The translations under genes were made by a program, and so were the position numbers. Of a stretch of DNA of 25,945 bases, positions 12,758 to 21,172 are shown in pieces (position 1 is the stretch's first letter; each line of letters starts with the position of its first letter). Under the pieces are notes generated by a model. The model made no database searches. It was not told the DNA's origin and worked only from the letters and a program-made list of their open reading frames with translations. Origin of the DNA: a virus; the IMG/VR virus record IMGVR_UViG_3300025121_000135, positions 1-25,945 of that record; one strand, written 5' to 3'.

Positions 12758-14564
12758 TCAGATCGGATTTCACAGGTACGGCGCCGATTACCGCCCCCTT
12801 CGGGGGTAAGCGGTCCAAATGGTCCGAGATCTCGACCGTTGATCGACGCAGGCTCTTGCCGCCTCCCTTGAACGACCGCATGAGGCCGTTAAGCAGGTTA
12901 TCCCGCACGTCATCCCCCTCAACCAACGGAATCTCGTTACGAAGCGAACGGCGCTGTACCGAAGCTACCTGCGGCTCCGGCAGCGGCGGGGCCTCGGGTT
13001 CCGGCTGCGGTAAAGTCGGCGGCTCACCCTCCAACGGTGACGTGGCACCGGGAGGCGGACCAAGCGGGACACCGGCACCCAAACCAGGCGGCATGCCTCC
13101 GACCGCACCACCAACAGTGCCCGGCTGAATAGGAGCGCAGTACCGGTCGATGTCACTATCGGAGAACGACAGAAGCGAGCGCAGAATGTAGGCACGCCAC
13201 TCTTCCATGTCGAAACCGAGATTCACGCCGAACGCCGTCATCCGATCGCCGACATCCAACACGGTCTGCAACACCTCCAGCCGCTGCAAGAGTTCCAGCG
13301 GCGACGGCGGTACCATACATATCTTGAAACTCCTGGCAGACGTCGGCAGCCCCAACAACGCCAAGTGGATCTGCGCCAGCCGCATCAACCCGGTAATGAC
13401 AGCCCGCTGCAACCGAATAGCCAAGCGGGCAAACCGGATGGAACGGAACCCCAGCGCCCGGTTACCGTCGGCCTCTTCCCCGTACCCATACCACGACTTC
13501 TTCGCGTTCGCTGAAGCAAACAGTCGGTCCAGCGTCATATCCACGTCATACGCCGCCCAAATGTCGGGCTTACCCGGCACTACCTCGATCGCCGTCTGCG
13601 AGTCCTTCCAGGTCGGCCAGATCAAGTCGTCAGTCAATCCCAGCGGGTTGTACAACACATCGTATTCACCCGTAGCCGGGTTGCGGTACGACTGCCGCTT
13701 CATCTGGTTCTTCCATCGGTTCAGCTTGTTGAAAATCTCCTGCTCCGCTGAACCCGAACCAACGTCCACCTTGATATTGCGCCGGTCGAGGCTGTTCGTC
13801 ATACGGTACGCCATCACAGTGTCCAGCGCGCATTTGAACTGCTTTGCCGGGACTCTGGTAGTCGCTAGGATGCTCTTCCCGTGAACCGCCCGCTCAATGA
13901 TCGCTGTGCTCCCGGTCCCGGTGAAATACGTCAGATTCGTACCCAACAGTCGGTAGTGAATGAAGTCCCACGGCTTGTACGCATCCTTCAAGTCATCCTG
14001 CGACCAAGCCTTGCCGCGTTGTGTCCGGTCGTAGTAGTAGCCGAGCAACGTCCCGTTATCGGATTCTGAGCGCTCCACATAGCCGGGGTCCACTGCCTCA
14101 ACGGCATCGACCCCTTTACCCGCTGTTGCGTGCACCTTGTGGTAGAAATCACCCAGTTTCGCCACATCCCGCAGTATGGCGTACACCATCTCTTCCGCTT
14201 CAACCCGGAGCAACATGTCTTCCACACAAGACACGACGCCCTCGTTCGCTGACTCTACCCAGACAGCCCGGCCCCGCTCCATGTCCACCTGCGATGCCTC
14301 CTCGGCGTAAGAGTCGAGGATCGCCGACACTTCGGGGTAAGTGTCAAGCTCCTGGTACAGATCGTACTGAGCAACACGCTGCTGCGGTGTGTTGCCGTAC
14401 ACGGCGCGCATGTACCTGTCGGCGCCAGTTGAAAGCTGCATGTCCGGCAGAACGATCGGCTCCTGCGCAGACGGCCTGACCGTCGTTGCCGTAAGCCGCG
14501 CCGACCGAGGAAGAAACGCCCTAGCAAGCGCCAGACGCCACGCTGGAATCTTGGACTCGTTCAT
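12750..14564 (-). CDS. portal protein (T4 gp20-like), 604 aa
   Basis: The ATG at 14564 overlaps the stop of the fibre gene (ATGA). The N-terminal part includes YPEVSAILDSYAEEASQVDM (about 74-93) and ILRDVAKLGDFYHKV (about 129-143), patterns of the T4 gp20 portal class. The centre has PAKQFKCALDTV and the region DVGSGSAEQEIFNKLNRWKN, which parallels the gp20 stretch before the portal stem. Near 285-295 is PATGEYDVLYNPLG. The C-terminal 130 residues are Pro/Gly-rich (PPGLGAGVPLGPPPG). Portals form the dodecameric DNA channel at one capsid vertex. Length agrees with T4-like portals. Confidence 0.8.
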   Translation of the reverse strand: MNESKIPAWRLALARAFLPRSARLTATTVRPSAQEPIVLPDMQLSTGADRYMRAVYGNTPQQRVAQYDLYQELDTYPEVSAILDSYAEEASQVDMERGRAVWVESANEGVVSCVEDMLLRVEAEEMVYAILRDVAKLGDFYHKVHATAGKGVDAVEAVDPGYVERSESDNGTLLGYYYDRTQRGKAWSQDDLKDAYKPWDFIHYRLLGTNLTYFTGTGSTAIIERAVHGKSILATTRVPAKQFKCALDTVMAYRMTNSLDRRNIKVDVGSGSAEQEIFNKLNRWKNQMKRQSYRNPATGEYDVLYNPLGLTDDLIWPTWKDSQTAIEVVPGKPDIWAAYDVDMTLDRLFASANAKKSWYGYGEEADGNRALGFRSIRFARLAIRLQRAVITGLMRLAQIHLALLGLPTSARSFKICMVPPSPLELLQRLEVLQTVLDVGDRMTAFGVNLGFDMEEWRAYILRSLLSFSDSDIDRYCAPIQPGTVGGAVGGMPPGLGAGVPLGPPPGATSPLEGEPPTLPQPEPEAPPLPEPQVASVQRRSLRNEIPLVEGDDVRDNLLNGLMRSFKGGGKSLRRSTVEISDHLDRLPPKGAVIGAVPVKSDLNG

Positions 14565-17500
14565 GCCCGCACCGTATGCAGCCGGTTGACCGCCCGCACA
14601 TCCAGCCGACGGTTCGATAGATCAAAGGCCACGCCCCCGGTAAGACCGAGAGCACGCAGCCCGAATGAATGCACACCAGGAGCGAGGTCGAGAAACACCG
14701 GCGGAAACACCAGCCACTGCGGCGCAGTAGCACCGTGCAGGTTGTGCTGCAACGCGCTGACAGCATGCCGGTGCCCGTCCACGGTCAGTTCCAGCGTCAG
14801 TTCTCCATCTGCCGCCGGAGCCGTGAGTGCTGCCCTTACTGCCGCCACCACCTCGTATGTTCCCGCCTCCGGCACAACGACGGACGTCCACGTATCGAGC
14901 ACACGCGTCAGCGTAGTGGCGGTAAGCGCCTGTGCCGCTGTCGAAAACGTTCTGCCGCCGCCTACGGCCGCATGCCCCTGCACCGAACCGTCAGATATAG
15001 GGCACCACGTCGTGCCACACCCGGTTACGTCGTTACGATGAACGAGTCTATCCGCCAACGGGCGGAATGTGGCACCGGGAGCACGAACATCAATCGCGCT
15101 GATTACCGTCGCCACTCCCGCACCGGTCTGCACGATCTTGATCGTGTGCCACCCCCAGTTAGAGCGCGCGATAACCGTCTCGAACGCAAACGCGCTTGCC
15201 TGCCCGTCGATGTACGTGTCACACGTCCCCTTCGTTCCGCGGACGACAAAGTCGGTCCCGAAAAACGAGAACGTAACCGTACCCGTAGCGTCCGTCATCT
15301 GCAGCGCATGCCCGCCAGGAAGTACTGAAGAACTGATCATCGAGATGTTCGTGCCCGTCGCTCTGAAGTCGCGATACGGGTAATGCCGGTCCCACCCGCG
15401 ACCGGGGTCAAGCGCCGTCGCAGCCAGATGCAGCAACTGCTCACCGGGCCGGTCCATAACACCGGCGATAACCTCGTCGGGCACGGCCGATTGAGCGTCG
15501 ATCGATCTGACTGTAATGCCGGAAAGCATGAACACAGCATTGGCGCCGGCGGCGGCAACACTCGGCGAGATCTGAATGACATGGTATCCCATCGGCAAAT
15601 GCTCACACACGCGCCAAGCACCAGCACCGGTTTCGGCGACCGAGTGTGACCCGATCGAATGCCCATCAATGTACACAGTAAACTCGAACGTTGCGCTGAA
15701 CGGAATTGATGTCTCGTAAGGGACGTGCAGATCGAGCCCCGTACCATACCAACCGAACCGCAGCAACGGGAACGAGAGCACAGGATCATCGTACACCAGC
15801 ACAACCAATTTCCCGGCAGCGTCCTCGGTCACAGCCGCCTGCCACCCGACGAAACATGTAGACCCGTCACCTGCCACGTAGAACATGTTGCTTTTGACAT
15901 TGTTGGGCACGTTATCGACATCGTAAAACACGCCCCCATCCGCTGCCCCCATTGACAGCGCCGTTACCGGGTAGAACGTCTTGCGCTCGGGCGCCGATGG
16001 AACATCCCACAGCGACATCCAGGTCGAGCCGTAGAACCGGACAACAGCACCGGCAGAAAGAAATCCGATGTTCTCGTCCGTCGTGATGGTATTCGCAGCG
16101 GGGTCGATAGCGATGATGTAGCGCAGAACACGTGAACCCCCGCTCTCCACCGTGATCATGTCCCCGAACTTGAAGCCCGCAATAACAGGATCGGGATTGA
16201 CATTACTGATCGTCGGCGAAGCGACTGCCGTGTCTCCCGTCGCTTGTGTCTTATCCGGAACATCGTAATGATATGCTGTCACCGTGCCCTGCTTGTTGAC
16301 CGTCCATACCGACGTGCCGCCCTTCCATGTCACCGCAGGTAACGCCGCTGAATGCTTGGTGGCTGCGCTCCGCGTGACCTGTTTCCCGTCGATAAACACG
16401 TCGCCTTGTCCGACCAGCAGCCCCGAGCTTTGGTAGTCTTGCACGACCACATCGAAGCCGTACAACAGCACGGTCTCCGATGTATTCGTCCGCAAGATCC
16501 GCATCGTATGCACGCCTGTCGCCAACCACGCCGGATCTTCATCGCCCACAGATGCCGCCGGGCTCATTACAGCCCGAGTGAACAGGCGGCACCGGAGCGC
16601 AGAGTGCGGCTCGACAGCGACATCTGTCGTCAAGTTCGTCTTCACCAACCGCCCGTCGATCCAGACCTGCCCGGTAACTGTACCGGCAGTAGTTCCTCGA
16701 ATCAGAGGGACAGCACCGTTCCCGTAGAACGTAAACTCGGCCCAACACGAAGCCCCGCTGAGCAACTGAACCGTACCATCTGCCGCCGACCAGTCCACAC
16801 GACCGCCGTAGCGAATGCGCTGATCGCGGGCATCCAACCAGATCTGATCACCGCCACGCACATTCGGCGAGGCGTACAAATCCTGCGGCCCGTATTCGTT
16901 CACTCGATACGGCTCACTCAGCAGCACACGACTGATTCCTGTCTGGCAGAACACGTCGGCCAACGGCAGACTACGCGGGTTATTGTCGATGGTGAGCTTG
17001 CCGTGCGACGAACTGCTCGGTGCCGACGTGTCCAGCGTAACATTGTAGTCGAACGTAAGCATGTCACCAGCGGTCTTGCCGAGGATACGATGCGCTGTTC
17101 CGGCCGTGTCCCAGAACAGGTACTGTGTCGTGACACCGTCCGCTATCGGGAGATTGACGGCAACCCCGAAAGCCGCCTCCGACCACCGCAGCGTAAACGT
17201 CAACGCCGCGAGACCACCAACGGCGAACACCCGGTCTACCTGAACCTGCGTATCACCCGGTACGGCGATCACACGGTACACGCCGTTGTCACCGGGCGTA
17301 CCTGCATCATTGACGATCAGTGTCGCCCCAACACGGACCACGCCTGTGAAACCGCCGGCGCCCGACGTAAAGATATCTGTCGGCCCGACACCGGTTGCAC
17401 CATCGTTCCGCGTGATCGGCGTCGGCCGCGTGTGTGTGAATGCCGTCAACCCCGTGTTGCTGAAGTGCAGCGGACCAGAAACGACAGCGCCGTGCCACTG

Positions 17501-20500
17501 TGACAGGACGGGCACCGTCGTCACGTTCGCCGCGCCGTGCAAGTAGACCCGGTTCAACGCGTCATCGACGCCCATGACACGATGCCGGACACCAGCAGCG
17601 TCGATGAACGAACTGTCGGCCATAACACCGCTGAGATCCACAGCGCCGACAAACTGAACGGTACCGATTACATCGCCGCCGGCGCCGGGCATACCGGCCC
17701 AGTTGAAGCCGACCATCGTCTCGTTACGAAACTGCGCCTGCTCCGTCTCGACCACGGCCACAGGATCAGCGGCGTAGTCACCGAGAGCGTCTACCGAGTA
17801 CGCCTTAGCGCTATCGGCCAGTTTCTCGTAGGTCACACTGCCGTCGGGGGGCGGTGTCTGCCCCAGCTTGACCGTCTGCCCTGTCTCAAGCACGGTCCCG
17901 TCACACAAGTAGACAGATGTCCCAAACCGCAGCGCCACGATCACTGTGTTATTCCCGTCAGCCAGCGGCGCGGTCTTGTGCACCACTGACGGCGCGACAT
18001 CCACGGCACCCGCGCTTGTACGCTGCAACGTTACAACCATCCTATCGCCATCGGTCCCGAGCGTCTGGGGGGAGGAAGCAAGGGAGATATCATTCCAGCC
18101 TGCGGCCGCAAAAGGCAGGTCGAACCGGAGCGGGGCAGTCCAGGAAAGAGCACCCGTCGTAGCATTCCACGAAATATTTGCTGTCGAAACCAAGCGCAAG
18201 TTTCGGTCCTGGTTCGTCCGGCTGTCGTGCTCGTGCGCCAGCAGTACAGCGCCCGTAGTGCTGTTCGTCAGCGTACCTGTTACCCGGTACGAAGACACGA
18301 TGACCTGTGAGCATCCAGCGACCAGCGTGAGCGTCTTACAATCGACACGAGATACCGTCAGTCCGACGACAGCCGCTTCAACCGAGAGCAGGCAATCGTC
18401 AAGCTCAGCATGCCCGACATAGACACGACTTCCAGTCACACTGACACTCGGCGTTACAGCAGCGGGATCAAACCCGAGGATCTGAAGCCGATTGACCGAC
18501 ATTCCGGTCCCGCCGAGACTGATAACGCCGGCAACGGTCGTGTCAAACACGATCCGATCAAACACGGAAAGCGAATCATTGCGCCCGATCGTCTGGCTGG
18601 CATTGCTGCGGATCTGGATGTCATATCTGTTATTGGCGCCGAACCCGAAGTCGCTGTCGAACCCGGCAAAAACGTCCCAATTGGCGACACTGTCGAGCAC
18701 GGTAAACCCGAGGTCGCACTTCCGGTTCTGCTTCACGTACACCCGGTTTGCCTGAACGAAATCAAGGCTTACGTCTTCACCGTGCCGCACCTCTACATAG
18801 TTGGCGACGGATGCATCACGAACGCGGACAGTCTTCTTCAGCACCCGCACACTGCCGGTATTGTTCGCCACCACGTATGTGTTCGGCAGGATCACGGACA
18901 TCGACCAGTTACCCAGCACCGCGTACAGCCACCCCCTGAACATCGTTGCTGTTGCGGGATCGTACAGATCGACCGGGTCGTACTTCTTGAGCCTTGAGTA
19001 GGGCAGGCCGTTACCGATCTGCAACGCAGCGGCGATGTCGATCTGGTAAAGCGTGTGCCCCGCCGGCAGATCAGGGGGTGCGGGAAGTGCAGCGGCAACC
19101 CAGGACGCAGCGGCGTGATCGCCGACGAATGAACGGCCGCTGCACACCAGGTTGTACGTCCCGTACAGGCTCACAGGGCCGCGGAGTTCTACACCCGACG
19201 GAAGGACCAAGTCCTCGCGCAACACAAAGTGCCCATTGGCTTCAACCGTGATCGGCGCCGTCGTACTGTCGTTGGTGAACACGTCTCGGATTGACAAGTA
19301 CTCCGCATCAACGTAATCCATCGCTTCGTCAAGCGCCAAAGCGCCGGAGAACGTACCGCGGACGGCGCCGCGGCGGTCGAGCACCTTCACTGTCGGTTCG
19401 TGATCAGCATCCAGCTTGTGCCGCGTATGACAAACAATCGCGGCGTCGGTCACGTGCAGATGCCCGAGATCCACCACATCGCGGATATCGCGGTACTTCA
19501 TGTCCAGGGACTGCAACGCTGTAATCACCGCACCGTCTGTCGGCACGACGGGAACGGTCGCAGCCAGTACTGCCGCCCCTGTGACGCTGACGATCTGGTA
19601 CGGCTGCAACGGAAGCCGCCCGTCGTCCATCTGCGCCAACACGACACGGTCGAACCTGTGATTACCAGCAGCACACAGCGCCGCCGAAATGAGGTTCGTC
19701 TGGTCTGCCTCAACCCTGATGTAGACGCCATCGCCGGTGACTGCAACACCGTGCTGCACAGACACATCGGTAACCGCAGTACCATTTGCGAGCGACAGGC
19801 CCTCCAGTACGCCGCCCGCATCAGCGGCGACTGTCCTGGTGGGGGCGGCGAGCGCCCCGAGGTAATCGGGCTTGCGTACCAGGCACTGCGAGAATGTCAC
19901 AGCGCCGGCCGGGACTTCGACGTAAGCGATGACGGTGTCTTTCACCGTCAGCGGCGGCAACCGGTACACCGTAAACGTCAACGCCGTCTGCCCGCCGGCC
20001 TTCCATGTGGTGTTGACGAGCAGCGTCGTATCATTCACCACCTCTTCGACGGTGTACTCCCCGTTATCGCCGGGGGTACCCGTGTCATTGATGCGCAGAA
20101 TATCGCCCCGCGCCACATTGACGAGGAACCCGCCCGCCAGAGACGTAAGCGTCCGCGTACCGACTGCCGATGTAGCGCCGTCTGCGGCCCCGGCCCACAT
20201 CGTCGCCGCTAACCGAAAATACGAAGCGCTCGGCGGCGGCACGGTAAGAGCGTAGGTGTAACTGGCAAAGAGCACGTCGATCCGGTACGTCCCACCGCCA
20301 ACAGGCAAGTTGAACAGATTGTCCTGACAGGCATTCTCGCCGATCCATGCATGATCCGGGGGAAGGAAAACACCGAGTGCCTTGTACGCCACGAAGTTCA
20401 ATGCAGCCAGTGAACCGACAGGCCAGTCACGGTTCACCGTGATCTGCGTGTCCAGAGGAACGCCCGTCACGATATAGGCGCCGTTGTCTCCGTTCGATTG

Positions 20501-20788
20501 GTAGTCTTCGATGACGAGGATGTCGCCGACTGCAACAGCGGCACTGAACCCGCCGGCGACAGACGTAAGCGTGCGCGCCGCAGGCAGACCTGTTGCACCA
20601 TCGGTGCCCGGCTTATTGGCTCTAGCGAGATCGGGATCGTGCTGAAACGCGCACCACATGCCTCCGGTAGAACCGGGCACGACGTTGAAGCCGCGCTGTA
20701 CGCCGAGACGGAAAAGCCCCTTACGCGCTTCGTTCAGAAACAGCGTCTGGTCATCTGCCTCGAAGTCGAAGTATCTCACCTGCGCCAT
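14561..20788 (-). CDS. giant modular tail fibre / receptor-binding protein, 2075 aa
   Basis: The ATG at 20788 (MAQVRYFDFEADDQTLFLNE) follows AGGGGTG. Three copies of a module of about 64 residues are visible: 73-136, 213-276 and 1139-1202, each with TSxAGGF near its start and GDN in the middle. Residues about 480-850 show strand-turn patterns with many short hydrophobic steps, compatible with a beta-helix or similar fibre shaft. In the C-terminal third, four loosely similar beta-sandwich units (near 1345-1447, 1673-1767, 1838-1903, 1965-2065) carry xIDG or VDG and a later GxHxxxI/F step, recalling galactose-binding-like modules. In P2 order it occupies the fibre position after gpI. Probable role: adsorption to the host surface. 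No protease or endosialidase motif was recognised. Confidence 0.8.
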   Translation of the reverse strand: MAQVRYFDFEADDQTLFLNEARKGLFRLGVQRGFNVVPGSTGGMWCAFQHDPDLARANKPGTDGATGLPAARTLTSVAGGFSAAVAVGDILVIEDYQSNGDNGAYIVTGVPLDTQITVNRDWPVGSLAALNFVAYKALGVFLPPDHAWIGENACQDNLFNLPVGGGTYRIDVLFASYTYALTVPPPSASYFRLAATMWAGAADGATSAVGTRTLTSLAGGFLVNVARGDILRINDTGTPGDNGEYTVEEVVNDTTLLVNTTWKAGGQTALTFTVYRLPPLTVKDTVIAYVEVPAGAVTFSQCLVRKPDYLGALAAPTRTVAADAGGVLEGLSLANGTAVTDVSVQHGVAVTGDGVYIRVEADQTNLISAALCAAGNHRFDRVVLAQMDDGRLPLQPYQIVSVTGAAVLAATVPVVPTDGAVITALQSLDMKYRDIRDVVDLGHLHVTDAAIVCHTRHKLDADHEPTVKVLDRRGAVRGTFSGALALDEAMDYVDAEYLSIRDVFTNDSTTAPITVEANGHFVLREDLVLPSGVELRGPVSLYGTYNLVCSGRSFVGDHAAASWVAAALPAPPDLPAGHTLYQIDIAAALQIGNGLPYSRLKKYDPVDLYDPATATMFRGWLYAVLGNWSMSVILPNTYVVANNTGSVRVLKKTVRVRDASVANYVEVRHGEDVSLDFVQANRVYVKQNRKCDLGFTVLDSVANWDVFAGFDSDFGFGANNRYDIQIRSNASQTIGRNDSLSVFDRIVFDTTVAGVISLGGTGMSVNRLQILGFDPAAVTPSVSVTGSRVYVGHAELDDCLLSVEAAVVGLTVSRVDCKTLTLVAGCSQVIVSSYRVTGTLTNSTTGAVLLAHEHDSRTNQDRNLRLVSTANISWNATTGALSWTAPLRFDLPFAAAGWNDISLASSPQTLGTDGDRMVVTLQRTSAGAVDVAPSVVHKTAPLADGNNTVIVALRFGTSVYLCDGTVLETGQTVKLGQTPPPDGSVTYEKLADSAKAYSVDALGDYAADPVAVVETEQAQFRNETMVGFNWAGMPGAGGDVIGTVQFVGAVDLSGVMADSSFIDAAGVRHRVMGVDDALNRVYLHGAANVTTVPVLSQWHGAVVSGPLHFSNTGLTAFTHTRPTPITRNDGATGVGPTDIFTSGAGGFTGVVRVGATLIVNDAGTPGDNGVYRVIAVPGDTQVQVDRVFAVGGLAALTFTLRWSEAAFGVAVNLPIADGVTTQYLFWDTAGTAHRILGKTAGDMLTFDYNVTLDTSAPSSSSHGKLTIDNNPRSLPLADVFCQTGISRVLLSEPYRVNEYGPQDLYASPNVRGGDQIWLDARDQRIRYGGRVDWSAADGTVQLLSGASCWAEFTFYGNGAVPLIRGTTAGTVTGQVWIDGRLVKTNLTTDVAVEPHSALRCRLFTRAVMSPAASVGDEDPAWLATGVHTMRILRTNTSETVLLYGFDVVVQDYQSSGLLVGQGDVFIDGKQVTRSAATKHSAALPAVTWKGGTSVWTVNKQGTVTAYHYDVPDKTQATGDTAVASPTISNVNPDPVIAGFKFGDMITVESGGSRVLRYIIAIDPAANTITTDENIGFLSAGAVVRFYGSTWMSLWDVPSAPERKTFYPVTALSMGAADGGVFYDVDNVPNNVKSNMFYVAGDGSTCFVGWQAAVTEDAAGKLVVLVYDDPVLSFPLLRFGWYGTGLDLHVPYETSIPFSATFEFTVYIDGHSIGSHSVAETGAGAWRVCEHLPMGYHVIQISPSVAAAGANAVFMLSGITVRSIDAQSAVPDEVIAGVMDRPGEQLLHLAATALDPGRGWDRHYPYRDFRATGTNISMISSSVLPGGHALQMTDATGTVTFSFFGTDFVVRGTKGTCDTYIDGQASAFAFETVIARSNWGWHTIKIVQTGAGVATVISAIDVRAPGATFRPLADRLVHRNDVTGCGTTWCPISDGSVQGHAAVGGGRTFSTAAQALTATTLTRVLDTWTSVVVPEAGTYEVVAAVRAALTAPAADGELTLELTVDGHRHAVSALQHNLHGATAPQWLVFPPVFLDLAPGVHSFGLRALGLTGGVAFDLSNRRLDVRAVNRLHTVRA

Positions 20789-20891
20789 ATCACACCCCTA
20801 AACGGCACTCACCGTAGTCCATCGGCGCGCCATTGTCCACGAAAAAAGACCGTAGAAAAAATCGGACGAAAAATGACAGAAAATCCGAGCG

Positions 20892-20918
20892 ATTTCTAGT
20901 CTGTATAAGACTAGAAAT
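20892..20918. repeat. inverted repeat, 10-bp arms, 7-nt loop
   Basis: ATTTCTAGTC and GACTAGAAAT flank TGTATAA with perfect pairing. On the minus strand several runs of T (TTTT, TTTTT, TTTTTT) follow further downstream, not immediately. It may work as an imperfect terminator or as a binding site; the sequence does not decide. Confidence 0.85.
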
Positions 20919-21059
20919 ACCTGCGCGAGCGTGCACCCGTCCGCGTTTTATGGGGTTAGAATACCTGAAAGAATGTATGGTAGAATACTTACAGTCTGTC
21001 CTTTTAGTCCTTCGGACACAGTCTTTATAGACAGATACTGTCTGTATACCTGTAGGATT

Positions 21060-21100
21060 ACCGCGGTTTAACCGCGTCTTATCCGTGGTTAAACCGCGGT
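21060..21100. repeat. inverted repeat, 14-bp arms, 13-nt loop
   Basis: ACCGCGGTTTAACC (21060-21073) pairs perfectly with GGTTAAACCGCGGT (21087-21100). The left arm is also part of an internal near-palindrome CGCGGTTTAACCGCG (21062-21076), so two alternative foldings exist. There is no adjacent T-run, so a Rho-independent terminator is not obvious. Confidence 0.9.
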
Positions 21101-21172
21101 GAGAAAGCCTCTCTTTCTTAATTCTTTCCCTACCCTTCCCTTGATACCATCCCCCCGTTTTCGACATTATCA

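Larger units (their letters stand above)
20789..21172. other. A+T-richer intergenic region rich in inverted repeats
   Basis: This 384-bp gap lies between the I-like and fibre genes on the minus strand. It holds at least four inverted repeats: arms 20892-20901/20909-20918, 21029-21034/21038-21043, 21060-21073/21087-21100 and 21102-21107/21113-21118. It also holds a direct repeat TAGAATAC (20957-20964 and 20981-20988) and a short GTCC-TTC-GGAC hairpin (21007-21017). It is clearly richer in A+T than the flanking genes. One open frame (20790-21176) overlaps the upstream stop as ATGA and ends 1 nt before the next start. It uses codons unlike the neighbours (AGA, ATA, TTA, TCT), is Lys/Arg-rich and matches nothing I know, so I do not call it a gene. 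Likely a regulatory, termination or origin-type region. Confidence 0.75.

Noticed and set aside
16352-17503. Long plus-strand open frame (383 codons)
   Set aside because: Antisense to the fibre gene, with shadow-like Arg/His/Thr composition and no motif.
21060-21100. Rho-independent terminator
   Set aside because: The stem is strong, but neither strand has a T-run directly after it; kept as an inverted repeat only.
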